DNA from: CAZFGK01 sp964518635
GTDB lineage: Bacteria; Zixibacteria; MSB-5A5; GN15; FEB-12
Assembly (NCBI GenBank): GCA_964518635.1
Contig: CAZFGK010000013.1
Span: 1-64,000 of the forward strand
Length of the DNA: 64,000 nt
Direction of reading: 5' to 3'
Below, piece after piece: positions 34,951 through 43,179 of the stretch. Under the pieces are notes generated by a model that saw only the letters and a program-made list of their open reading frames with translations, had not been told where the DNA came from and ran no database searches. Position numbers and translations under genes: made by a program. Numbering within the stretch: the first letter of the stretch is position 1; each line of letters starts with the position of its first letter.

Positions 34951-35730
34951 TTAGTTCGTCGCGCCGTCGTCATCGGCCTGGGGTTCAGTGTCCTTCTGCG
35001 CCAGTTCCTTCAGCTGCAGATCGGAGAGGAAATGCATATCGGCCGAGACCTTAAATTTATAGGCCCGTTCTTTCTTTTCTGACATGGATGCCTCAGTGCT
35101 GGAGAGCAGTTCGACATTCTCAAAATGCTCGGAGCGCATCAGCTTGATCATGAAAGCGGCAAGTGAATTCAGCGTAAAGCTGTACCCTTCGATCTCGACC
35201 GGAATCACTTTCGGCTGTGCACCAGTTGTGGTGGAAGTGCTCTTTTCGTTCTTTGCAACTTCCTTGCTTCCTCTTGCTTTGCCGGACTCTTTGGCGTCCG
35301 CGGCTTCGGCGTCCGATTTCTCGGCAGCTTTCTTTTTGGCATCTTTGGCGGAAGCGGTCAGTTTCGGAGAGAAAGTCTCCATCCAGACAAACTCCGGCAT
35401 ATTTCCGGAAACATCCTCAAGGATACGCACCCAGGTCGTGCGATAGCGATCAAGCTCTTCGACCGCATTCATGCGCTGGGTGATCTTCTCTTTCACATCA
35501 GTCAAAGCGTCGACCAGCTTGATATCCGAAGCAAGCATGGCGGCACGTTGGCTAGCTCGTTCGATCCCGGCTTCAAGCTTGGTAAGACTGTTCATCTGAT
35601 ACCAGGTGATCCCGGAGAGTGCCGCGGCAAAGGCAACAATGCCAGCGATCACGTAGATGCCGGACTTGCCGAACGAGATGACCGAGCCGGACTTGTGATA
35701 CTCTTTGGGGAGGAGGTTAATCTGAATCAT
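34951..35730 (-). CDS. pilN: Type IV pilus inner-membrane protein PilN, with charged insert
   Basis: The N-terminus MIQINLLPKEY is the PilN motif that docks into PilM, followed by one membrane helix (IYVIAGIVAFAAALSGITWYQM), a coiled-coil and the C-terminal fold (GYSFTLNSLAAFMIKLMRSEHFENVELLSS). At 259 aa it exceeds the usual 180-200 because of an inserted Ala/Lys/Glu-rich stretch at about 128-175 (KDAKKKAAEKSDAEAADAKE and beyond), likely disordered or helical. It is encoded between pilM and pilO. Confidence 0.92.
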   Translation of the reverse strand: MIQINLLPKEYHKSGSVISFGKSGIYVIAGIVAFAAALSGITWYQMNSLTKLEAGIERASQRAAMLASDIKLVDALTDVKEKITQRMNAVEELDRYRTTWVRILEDVSGNMPEFVWMETFSPKLTASAKDAKKKAAEKSDAEAADAKESGKARGSKEVAKNEKSTSTTTGAQPKVIPVEIEGYSFTLNSLAAFMIKLMRSEHFENVELLSSTEASMSEKKERAYKFKVSADMHFLSDLQLKELAQKDTEPQADDDGATN

Positions 35731-35737
35731 GGCTGCC

Positions 35738-36790
35738 TTACTTCGCCTTTCTCATCGCCAGCCCGACCGAGACCGCAAGCAGCGGGGCGATTTTTTCCGG
35801 CTGCAGATACTGGTAGTGTTCGGGGTCGTAATCGACATTGCGAAGCGGATTGAAAATTTCAAGCGGGATGTTCAGACGGGACTGGAGATACTCAGGCATG
35901 AAGGGCATCAATGCCCCGCCACCGGAGAGGACAATCCAGTCGACTGAATCAATCTTGTTCTGTGATTTGAAGTAGGAGAATGCCAACTCGATGCCAGAGA
36001 TCAATTCGTCAGTCGCCGAAACAACCGTCGCCTTGAACATATCCTGATCGATGGTTTCGACCATCTCCCCTTTCAGGGCTTTCGAGGTCAGCTCGGCGTT
36101 CAGACGAAATTCACGCTGAACGGCGTTGAATATTTCGCGGGTCCCGGAGGAGACGTCACGAGTCGCGACAAACAATCCATTGGAGATATAAGTGATATTG
36201 GTAACATCGTGCCCGATGTTCACCAAAGCGGTAACACGGGTCGGATCGATTTCGTAGTTGCTCTCATAAGCGTTGTAGATCGCGAAAGCGTCGTCATCGA
36301 CAATCACCGGACGAAGACCACAGTCTTCGATCAGTTCCAGATACATTTTGAGGAACTCTTTGCGCGCAGCAACGAGCATGACATCCATTTTGTTGATGTC
36401 GTCATCGGTCTTGATGACATGGTAATCAAGACTGACATCATCAACATCGAAGGGAGCGCGCTGTTCGGTTTCGAACAGAATCGCCTGTTCGGCTTCGCTG
36501 CCGGTCTTCTTGTCGATGGTGAACTTGTCGGTCATGACACTGTGACCTGAGATGGATACCACCACGTCCTTGATCTTCGGATCGGTCTGATCAATGAGTG
36601 ACTGTATGCCAAAGATGACTGCTTCCCGGTCGCGGATTTCGTCGGCGACGATGGCGTCGGTCGGTAATTCCCGCACTCCGAGCGCAGAAATAGTGTACCC
36701 ACCCCGAGCGTGCTCGAGACGGACGAGTTTGACCGAATTGGCACCGATGTCCAATCCAACTGAGTTTTTCTTCTTCCGTGACAAAAACAT
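35738..36790 (-). CDS. pilM: Type IV pilus actin-like ATPase PilM
   Basis: The 350-aa cytoplasmic protein has the FtsA/actin fold: SVGLDIGANSVKLVRLEHARGGY at the start, DAFAIYNAYESNYEIDPTRVTALVNIGHDVTNITYISNG in the middle and SVDWIVLSGGGALMPFMPEYLQSRLNIPLEIFNPL near the end, which supply the phosphate and adenosine loops. It binds the PilN N-terminus. It is the first gene of the pilMNOPQ run. Confidence 0.96.
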   Translation of the reverse strand: MFLSRKKKNSVGLDIGANSVKLVRLEHARGGYTISALGVRELPTDAIVADEIRDREAVIFGIQSLIDQTDPKIKDVVVSISGHSVMTDKFTIDKKTGSEAEQAILFETEQRAPFDVDDVSLDYHVIKTDDDINKMDVMLVAARKEFLKMYLELIEDCGLRPVIVDDDAFAIYNAYESNYEIDPTRVTALVNIGHDVTNITYISNGLFVATRDVSSGTREIFNAVQREFRLNAELTSKALKGEMVETIDQDMFKATVVSATDELISGIELAFSYFKSQNKIDSVDWIVLSGGGALMPFMPEYLQSRLNIPLEIFNPLRNVDYDPEHYQYLQPEKIAPLLAVSVGLAMRKAK

Positions 36791-36990
36791 ACGCGACCTT
36801 TTCTGGCTTGATCGGACACTGGGCAGCCGATCGAATGTTTTCGCGTTTCCGCGTGATGTCCTTCGATGTATCGGCAGCTTGTGGGCTTCGTTGAGCGTTT
36901 TTCGCGCTTTTTCTGGATGTTCATGTCAGGTTCAGATGAAAACAGGGCTGAAACGGCTCGGCTGTTCAGTTCCTGAACAAAACCGGACAG

Positions 36991-37027
36991 AAAAACGCCC
37001 CGGCGGGTGGCTCTCACCGCCGAGGCG
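36991..37027 (-). terminator. Rho-independent terminator after the prepilin gene
   Basis: An 11-bp stem (36996-37006 with 37017-37027; one G-T or mismatch near the centre) around a 10-nt loop is followed on the minus strand by TTTTT. It lies about 35 bases past the prepilin stop and separates that gene from pilM. Confidence 0.88.
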
Positions 37028-37059
37028 AAAAGTATCAGAGAGGGGAGAAGATCGCGCTA

Positions 37060-37569
37060 CTAGTAGAGATAGGTCGACTGAGCTGTACGACCGGTGGCAC
37101 CAAGGACATTATTGACCCCGAGTCCGCTGACATGCTCGGTATAGGCGATGGTCCAGAAATTCCCACCACCGACAAAGTTCGCCGAACCATTTGGACGAAA
37201 GACAATGGCATCATTGTCTACATCCGAACCGATCCAGAACATCTGTTCCGGAAAGGTATCGACTCTGATTGCAGTATCCCCGTTTTCAAAGGCCGGCGTG
37301 GACGGGTTGACTACATCCTTGAAAATTGTAAACGACTTGGCCTCGTTGTCGAGGAAGACGCCATATTGCTCTTTGTCCGTAACCGCCATCGAACGGGCTA
37401 GTTTGAGTGCCGAGGTCAGATCACGGTTGGCACTACGCACCTCCATACGATCCAGAGCAGTCTCGAATTTCGGAAAGGCCATGACCGAAACGATGCCGAC
37501 AATGGTTACGGCGGACATCAGTTCCATCAAGGTCATTCCACGCTGATTGAGCACTTTGTTCTTATTCAT
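37060..37569 (-). CDS. Type IV (GspH/FimT-like) prepilin
   Basis: From the ATG at 37569 (GGAG upstream) the product is 169 aa. It has a class-III prepilin signal: a short basic leader, cleavage in QRG-MTLMELM, Glu at mature position 5 and the hydrophobic helix SAVTIVGIVSVMAFPKF. The rest (RSANRDLTSALKLARSMAVTDKEQYGVFLDNEA) matches GspH/FimT minor pilins. It is encoded next to pilM but has its own terminator, so it can be expressed separately. It could be a minor pilin that primes assembly; the major pilin is not seen in this window. Confidence 0.88.
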   Translation of the reverse strand: MNKNKVLNQRGMTLMELMSAVTIVGIVSVMAFPKFETALDRMEVRSANRDLTSALKLARSMAVTDKEQYGVFLDNEAKSFTIFKDVVNPSTPAFENGDTAIRVDTFPEQMFWIGSDVDNDAIVFRPNGSANFVGGGNFWTIAYTEHVSGLGVNNVLGATGRTAQSTYLY

Positions 37570-37793
37570 ATACTTCTCCTCGGACAGGGGGCTGGACGCT
37601 TCTGTCCGAGCCTGAGATTGCGAATCGAGTGCCAAGTGTCCAACAAGTGACGAACAAGGGGAATGTCTCGTAGAAGGTGCGCAGCTGTTCTATAGACCAC
37701 AACAGGTTAACAATTGAGCCACCTCATGCAGGCACTTCCCGAGTCAACTGAAGGACAGACAAAAGTATGGGAACTGGTCGATACTCTTATGCG

Positions 37794-37821
37794 TTGACGC
37801 CGCTAGAGAATTGTGTACTCT
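37794..37821 (+). promoter_or_regulatory. Putative promoter for the secreted subtilase
   Basis: TTGACG (37794-37799) and TACTCT (37816-37821) are spaced by 16 bases, resembling a sigma-70 promoter about 75 bases ahead of the subtilase start. It is inferred from pattern only. Confidence 0.4.
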
Positions 37822-37897
37822 ATGGGTGTACTTCTGCGGTTTCTGATTCGATCGGAGATCCTCCCTAAACGGGATCTCCACAAGTGGAGAAATACTC

Positions 37898-40264
37898 ATG
37901 CGAACGAATCGTTTTTCATCATTCCCTTTTTCAACCCTCGCGCTCTTCTTCTGCGTCATGCTGCTTACTTCCAGTCTCCATGCGGGAACGACCCTTCCGG
38001 GGCTTACTAGCAAACCAGTGCTGCTGGAACGGTCCGCGGTGAAGGATGCAGAAAAGTCTGAATTACGAACGGTTGAGAAAGATCGGTTTCGGGTCTGGGT
38101 GACATTTCGGGACAAAGGGGTCTTCTCACAAACCGATTTCAATCGTGTTTCGTCAGTTTCTCGAGTGACTGATCGCTCACTGGCCCGTCGCGCAAAAGCC
38201 GGAATTGATGAACCTCAGTTTCTCGATCTGCCGGTTGTTGAGAGCTACGTCGAGCAAGTACAGGAGACCGGGGCCAATATCCGGCGTCGTTCACGCTGGC
38301 TGAATGCTGTCTCAGTCGACGCGACCAGCGAGCAATTGCAGGCAATTCGCGCTCTTTCCGTAGTCGCATCGGTCAGTTCGGTCGTCGGATATGGCGGGAA
38401 TAGATTGGTGAACGAAACGCAGGAATCGCCGCGTATTGAGAGTATTGTCCACGGGACAGCTCTGAGTTACGGCTCGTCCTTCAATCAGCTTGATCAACTG
38501 AAAGTTCCAGTGGCACACAATCTCGGTCTTACTGGTCAGGGAATTTTCCTCGCGCTCTTTGATACTGGATTTCGAACAGGTCATGAAGCATTCGCAACAT
38601 GTCTCAGTGAGAGTCGCCTGATCGCGCAATATGATTTTGTCTTCAATGATGGTGTGGTCGACAATCAACCGGCCGACAATACCACTGCGTGGAATCACGG
38701 ATCGTATATCTGGTCAGTATCGGCTGGTGAAAAAAGCGGGACTATCTATGGCCCTGCATACAAGGCATCCATGGTACTTTGCAAGACCGAAGATGTACGG
38801 AGTGAAACACCGGTAGAAGAAGACAACTGGGTCGCGGCACTGGAATTTGTAGATTCCATCGGCGTTGATGTGGTCAGTTCTTCCCTCGGTTATCTCGACT
38901 GGTACACCTACGCAAACTTCAATGGAAACAGCGCAACGATTACCCTCGCCGCCAACACTGCGGCAGCACTTGGTATCGTCGTCTGTAATTCGATGGGGAA
39001 TGAAGGGCCAGCGGCAGGAACGCTGACCGCACCGGCGGATGCATTTGATATTCTTTCGGTCGGATCAGTCACCAGTATTGGAAGTGTATCCAGTTTTTCA
39101 TCAAGAGGTCCGACATTCGACGGACGCATCAAACCGGAAGTAGTGGCACGAGGATCAGCGACCTATGCAGCTTCAGCCTCCGGCGGGACTACCACCTATT
39201 CTTCTCCATCTGGTACTTCCCTCTCAACCCCACTTGTAGCGGGAGTTGCCTGCCTCCTGATTGAGGCGCGCCCCGGCTTTACACCTTTGCAGATTCGTCA
39301 AGCACTGATGGAGAGCGCAAGTAACTCCCTCGTTCCGAATAATGACATTGGCTGGGGGATTGTGAATATCGAGAAAGCTCTCGACTGGGGGCTTGATCTG
39401 ACTGCCAGCACTAATCTGGGTAATGCCCCACTTGGTGTGAACTTCACTGCCACCTCTCCACTCAGCCCGACCAGCTATCTCTGGAACTTCGGCGATGGTG
39501 GTACTTCAACTTTGGCGAATCCATCTCACACTTACATCAATGGCGGAGTGTTCGCTGTCACCTGCACCATCACATCTGCTTCCGGTACTCTGATCGACAC
39601 GGTGAGCACGCCGATTACCGTTCAGGCAAACCAACTCGTGATTGCGACAGATTCTGTCTATGCCGGACAAACAGGCCAGCTTGCCTTGACACTAAGCACG
39701 ACAGCAGTCCTTGATGAGTTGACGGTTCCACTGAACTTTGACACTGCTCTTTCGGTAGTCTTTCAATCAATGACTCCGGGTGTAAATGCTGCTGCGATGG
39801 ACAGTGCGATGTTTATCGTAAGAGACACGACCGCAGGAGAGTATGTCCTTAGATTTGCCGCTGGTGCGGGTTCTTCATTGCCGGTAGGAACCTATCCGCT
39901 GGCTGATTTGACATACAAGATTCATCCGTTCGAATACGGGAATCGTCAGAGTGAACTTAATGTCGAGACTGTAGCAGGGCATACGCTCATTGGGAACGGT
40001 CCGCTCGGACCGAGTATCCCGACAGTGACGAGTGGGATGGTACGCAGCTTGTATACTCTCCGTGGAAACGCGGACAATTCACCTGAACTCTCAATCGATA
40101 TTGGCGACCTGACCTATCTGGTCGACATGCTCTTTATCTCATTCACTCCGACGGTGACTATTCAATCGGGTGACTGTGACGGAGATTTCTCAATCGACAT
40201 TGGCGACCTGACCAGAATGGTGGATTTCTTGTTTATTACCGGTACCCCATTCCCGAATCCGTAA
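37898..40264 (+). CDS. Secreted subtilisin-like protease with PKD, cohesin-like and dockerin-like C-terminal domains
   Basis: The 788-aa protein has a signal peptide (about 1-30), a propeptide-like region, and an S8 peptidase domain with Asp in LALFDTGFR (about 222), His in WNHGSYIWS (about 266) and Ser in SGTSLSTPLVAGVACLL (about 440). A PKD domain follows (WNFGDGGTSTLANPSHTY, about 500-575), then a cohesin-like beta-sandwich (about 578-690) and two repeats of the form DIGDLT.LVD.LF (about 720-785). GGAG precedes the ATG. The tail may direct anchoring or complex formation. It ends at a hairpin terminator and has no operon partner. Confidence 0.9.
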   Translation: MRTNRFSSFPFSTLALFFCVMLLTSSLHAGTTLPGLTSKPVLLERSAVKDAEKSELRTVEKDRFRVWVTFRDKGVFSQTDFNRVSSVSRVTDRSLARRAKAGIDEPQFLDLPVVESYVEQVQETGANIRRRSRWLNAVSVDATSEQLQAIRALSVVASVSSVVGYGGNRLVNETQESPRIESIVHGTALSYGSSFNQLDQLKVPVAHNLGLTGQGIFLALFDTGFRTGHEAFATCLSESRLIAQYDFVFNDGVVDNQPADNTTAWNHGSYIWSVSAGEKSGTIYGPAYKASMVLCKTEDVRSETPVEEDNWVAALEFVDSIGVDVVSSSLGYLDWYTYANFNGNSATITLAANTAAALGIVVCNSMGNEGPAAGTLTAPADAFDILSVGSVTSIGSVSSFSSRGPTFDGRIKPEVVARGSATYAASASGGTTTYSSPSGTSLSTPLVAGVACLLIEARPGFTPLQIRQALMESASNSLVPNNDIGWGIVNIEKALDWGLDLTASTNLGNAPLGVNFTATSPLSPTSYLWNFGDGGTSTLANPSHTYINGGVFAVTCTITSASGTLIDTVSTPITVQANQLVIATDSVYAGQTGQLALTLSTTAVLDELTVPLNFDTALSVVFQSMTPGVNAAAMDSAMFIVRDTTAGEYVLRFAAGAGSSLPVGTYPLADLTYKIHPFEYGNRQSELNVETVAGHTLIGNGPLGPSIPTVTSGMVRSLYTLRGNADNSPELSIDIGDLTYLVDMLFISFTPTVTIQSGDCDGDFSIDIGDLTRMVDFLFITGTPFPNP

Positions 40265-40270
40265 GACTCG

Positions 40271-40336
40271 TCTCACACGATTTGTGAGATACAGAAAGTC
40301 CCCAAATCCTTGATCAGGTTTCGGGACTTTTCTTTG
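40271..40336 (+). terminator. Terminator region after the subtilase gene
   Basis: AAAGTCCC (40295-40302) pairs with GGGACTTT (40323-40330), with further inner pairing, followed by TCTTT. A smaller hairpin TCTCACA/TGTGAGA precedes it at 40271-40289. It ends the subtilase gene and faces the convergent aminopeptidase gene. Confidence 0.7.
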
Positions 40337-40354
40337 AGTTAGTTCAAGTGATAG

Positions 40355-41458
40355 CTAGATCGTGAACTTTCCGTTTCGATGAATCGTCTTGCCGTCGGCT
40401 TCGATCACTCCCCCCTGACGAAGATCGCAGACCATATCCCAGTGAAGGGCACTATGATTTTTTCCGCCCGCTTCAGGGAATCCGGCTCCGACTGCGCAGT
40501 GGCAGGTTCCGCCGATTTTCTCATCAAAGAGAGTGTTCTTGGAATAATTGGTGATCTGGTAGTTCGTACCGATGGCAAACTCACCGATTGTGCGTGCCCC
40601 TTTGTCCATGTTGAGCATGGCGGTCAAATAGGCAAGATTGCTGGCTGCCTCTTCTTTCACGACACGTCCGTTCTTGAATGTCAGGCGAACGTCATTGACC
40701 TCTCTCCCGCTGTAGACACAGGGGAATGAATAGTGAATTGTTCCATTCACACCTGTCTCGTGCGGGGAGGTGAATACTTCCCCATCGGGAAAGTTCTGAT
40801 CTCCGTGGCAGCTGACCCATTTCCTGCCATCCACTTTGATCGACAAGTCTGTATCATTCGAGCGAACACGAATCATCCCAACTCGTTCGAGAATCTTGAC
40901 CAGTCGCTCCTGTTCGGTTCGAATCTTTTTCCAGTGCTTTATCGGATCAGCTGAGGTGATATGTCCGGTGCCATAGACAAAGTCTTCGTAGGTGCGAAGT
41001 GACATACCGGCATCCTGCGCCGCTGCATGTGTGGGAAACTGTGTCCCGACCCAGCTGAGCTCTTTCTTTCCAACTCGCTGAAATATTCGTTTCACAATCG
41101 GGCCACGTGCTTTCTGGCGAAGGGCCTGACGTTTCGGGTCGGTACCACCCAGATACTTGGTATTCTGATCCCCCCAGACGACTAAGAAGCAATCCATCTT
41201 CTCTGCTTCAAGCTTTGCAAGGGGGGAAACAAAAGAGAGCTGTTTGTCATTTCCGAATTTGAGCATTGCTTCGATGAATTCAGGAATGATGGTGTCAATG
41301 TAGGGCTGCCCACCCGCCTTGACCACTTCTTCCGCAGCAGCGATAAGGAGCGGCAAAGTGACCCGCTCACCGGTAATCTTGACCAATTGACCGGGTTTTA
41401 CTTCGAGTGAATAGTGAACAAGAAGATGGGCGAGTTTATGGATTCGTGCGTCGGTCAT
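40355..41458 (-). CDS. Aminopeptidase, M29 (thermophilic aminopeptidase T) family
   Basis: The 367-aa metallo-exopeptidase matches M29 from end to end: KLAHLLVHYSLEVKPGQLVKITGE at the N-terminus and the metal-site region with GEVFTSPHETGVNGTIHYSFPC, FAIGTNYQITNYSKNTLFDEKIGGTCHCAVGAGFPEAGGKNHSALHWDMVCDLR. These hold the Glu, His and Asp ligands. AAGGA lies 7 nt before the ATG. It trims N-terminal residues from peptides in the cytoplasm. Followed on the same strand by no close partner. Confidence 0.93.
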   Translation of the reverse strand: MTDARIHKLAHLLVHYSLEVKPGQLVKITGERVTLPLLIAAAEEVVKAGGQPYIDTIIPEFIEAMLKFGNDKQLSFVSPLAKLEAEKMDCFLVVWGDQNTKYLGGTDPKRQALRQKARGPIVKRIFQRVGKKELSWVGTQFPTHAAAQDAGMSLRTYEDFVYGTGHITSADPIKHWKKIRTEQERLVKILERVGMIRVRSNDTDLSIKVDGRKWVSCHGDQNFPDGEVFTSPHETGVNGTIHYSFPCVYSGREVNDVRLTFKNGRVVKEEAASNLAYLTAMLNMDKGARTIGEFAIGTNYQITNYSKNTLFDEKIGGTCHCAVGAGFPEAGGKNHSALHWDMVCDLRQGGVIEADGKTIHRNGKFTI

Positions 41459-41488
41459 CGAATATTCCTTTTTCTCATCAGTGTCATT

Positions 41489-42064
41489 TTAATACTGAGT
41501 GAGCCCTTCATGGGCAAGCAGTTGTCGTTTGAGTTCGATCCCTCCCCCATAGCCGCCAATACCATTCCAGGCAACGACTCGATGACAAGGTACAATAATG
41601 GGAATCGTATTTGTGGCATTCGCCGAGCCGACGGCACGGTATGCCCGAGGGGAGCCGGAGAGTTTTGCTACATCGCAATACGAACGTACCGTCCCAAACG
41701 GAATCTCTGCGACCTTTCGAAGGACAGTCCGTCGAAATGGGCTGGTGTAGACCTCCCACGGAACGGTGAATTCAGTTCTCTTCCCTGCTACATACTCTCG
41801 CAATTGAGTCATCGCTAATTTGAGAACCGGATTTGAGCTGATTCGATCTGAATCGGGAAGCAATTGCTGAAGCTTCCGATGAAAATAATCGTCATGATCT
41901 TCCCCCGGCAGTGAGATCAGCACGACTGCGTCCTCAGTAGCCGCGATTGAAATCAAACCAAACTTCGAGCGAATCGTACCGGTTGCGACAGTAGTACGCC
42001 CTCGATTGACGGCAGAAAATCGAGTTTCCGGCTTGATTAACTTAGACTGCTCGGCGAGTCGCAT
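41489..42064 (-). CDS. ogt: Methylated-DNA--protein-cysteine methyltransferase
   Basis: The 191-aa protein removes methyl groups from O6-methylguanine by suicidal transfer to Cys160 in the PCHRV motif (IPIIVPCHRVVAWNGIGGYGGG). The preceding helix-turn-helix TPFRRTVLRKVAEIPFGTVRSY-type block and the N-terminal domain with GLISIAATEDAVVLISLPG are normal. The start overlaps the end of the HAD gene by 23 nt, so the two are coupled. Whether to call it Ogt or the C-terminal half of Ada is semantic; no Ada N-terminal domain is present. Confidence 0.95.
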   Translation of the reverse strand: MRLAEQSKLIKPETRFSAVNRGRTTVATGTIRSKFGLISIAATEDAVVLISLPGEDHDDYFHRKLQQLLPDSDRISSNPVLKLAMTQLREYVAGKRTEFTVPWEVYTSPFRRTVLRKVAEIPFGTVRSYCDVAKLSGSPRAYRAVGSANATNTIPIIVPCHRVVAWNGIGGYGGGIELKRQLLAHEGLTQY

Positions 42065-42737
42065 GATGTAACTCCAGACGTTTCATGATCGCAGGTAGTT
42101 CAGTCAGATGTTCAATTTTTTCATCGGGACAAGATTTCAACAATGCGTCAGGCCAGCCGTTCTGAGTGATGTCGTAGATTGATTTCACCGCAACAGAGTA
42201 GATTCCGAGTTCTCTCGCCGGAAGAATATCATTTTCGGTGTCGCCAATGATCACGCAGTCATCCGGTCCAACACCCAGTCTCTTCATGGCAAGAAGGAAA
42301 GGTTCAGTGCTTGGCTTAACGTGCGTGACCTCATCCCCTCCGACCCAGACACGGAAGTATTTACTCCAGCCGAATCGGTCTATCACCTGCTCGATATGCA
42401 ACCGACGTTTGGTCGAGACAATCCCCATTTGGTAGCCCACTTCGTGGAGCTCCTGTAGGGTATCTGCTACGCCGGAAAGCATTGTTGCTGATTCAGCAAC
42501 TTCGAGGTCTGCCTTTTCGAGAAAAAGCTGCCGCAGGGTTTCGTAGGGGGCTTGGGTGAAATGCGGAAACATGACTTTCAGCGAATAGCCGATCCAGGGC
42601 TTGATCTCTTCTGGCGAACGAGTGGGTTCGCCGACTCCGGTCAGGGCGTGGTTAACCGCCTCGACGACCCCATCGGAGGAATCTATCAGGGTCCCATCCA
42701 GATCAAAAAGAAGAGTACAGACGGAACGACCTGACAT
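42042..42737 (-). CDS. HAD-family phosphatase, phosphoglycolate phosphatase/PpaX-like
   Basis: From the ATG at 42737 the product is 231 aa. HAD motif I is LLFDLDGTLIDSS (Asp11/Asp13 region), motif II MGIVSTKRR, motif III includes KPSTEPFLLAM and motif IV is CVIIGDTENDILPA. The helical cap after motif I (VVEAVNHALTGVGEP) is of the C1 type seen in Gph and PpaX. Substrate may be phosphoglycolate, as formed during repair of DNA 3' ends, or pyrophosphate. Overlap with the O6-methylguanine repair gene is compatible with a DNA-repair link, which is inference. Confidence 0.85.
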   Translation of the reverse strand: MSGRSVCTLLFDLDGTLIDSSDGVVEAVNHALTGVGEPTRSPEEIKPWIGYSLKVMFPHFTQAPYETLRQLFLEKADLEVAESATMLSGVADTLQELHEVGYQMGIVSTKRRLHIEQVIDRFGWSKYFRVWVGGDEVTHVKPSTEPFLLAMKRLGVGPDDCVIIGDTENDILPARELGIYSVAVKSIYDITQNGWPDALLKSCPDEKIEHLTELPAIMKRLELHHATRRAV

Positions 42738-43179
42738 GGGAGGTATGTAACTCCATCTATTCGCCAAGGTCAATCCTATCCTCTGCAAATTTGAAGGAGG
42801 AATGAACTTCCTTTCCCCATGGACGGTTCTGTTGAGCAGTCAATGCACAAATCGACGGATCAGGTGAAGCTCTCAGATCTTTTCTGGTCGGAAACGGGGG
42901 TTGACCGCTATCTTTCCGTCGATCAGGTAACAGATGCCTGTTCGTTCGCTTGGCACTGAAAAAGGGAAGAAAATTCTGAGCCAGAGCGACAAATGATCAG
43001 TTCGAACGTACAAAAGCTGGCCGAGGAGATCGGAATCCTTGACCCTGACCCCGTTGCCTATAGATTGGAAAGCTTAGATGACTCACGACGACGGCACCGT
43101 ACACCATCGCTATCAGGGACAGCCACACACCACCCCACCTCGGTCAGGCGATACACGCCGGGCACCATGGAGAGACCAG
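42738..43179. other. Divergent intergenic region with cryptic short frames
   Basis: This 440-base gap separates the HAD gene (minus) from the S41 peptidase (plus). It holds a 46-codon frame at 42819-42959 and part of a longer frame starting at 42993 that overlaps the peptidase start. A strong AAGGAGG (42794-42800) lies too close (1 nt) to an ATG that opens only 21 codons. I see no tRNA, known riboswitch or clear terminator. It may hold the peptidase promoter or a decayed gene. Confidence 0.35.

Noticed and set aside
43078..43179. N-terminal extension of the S41 peptidase from 43078
   Set aside because: His/Pro/Arg-rich, lacks a signal peptide at the start, while the ATG at 43180 has a good ribosome site and a signal anchor.
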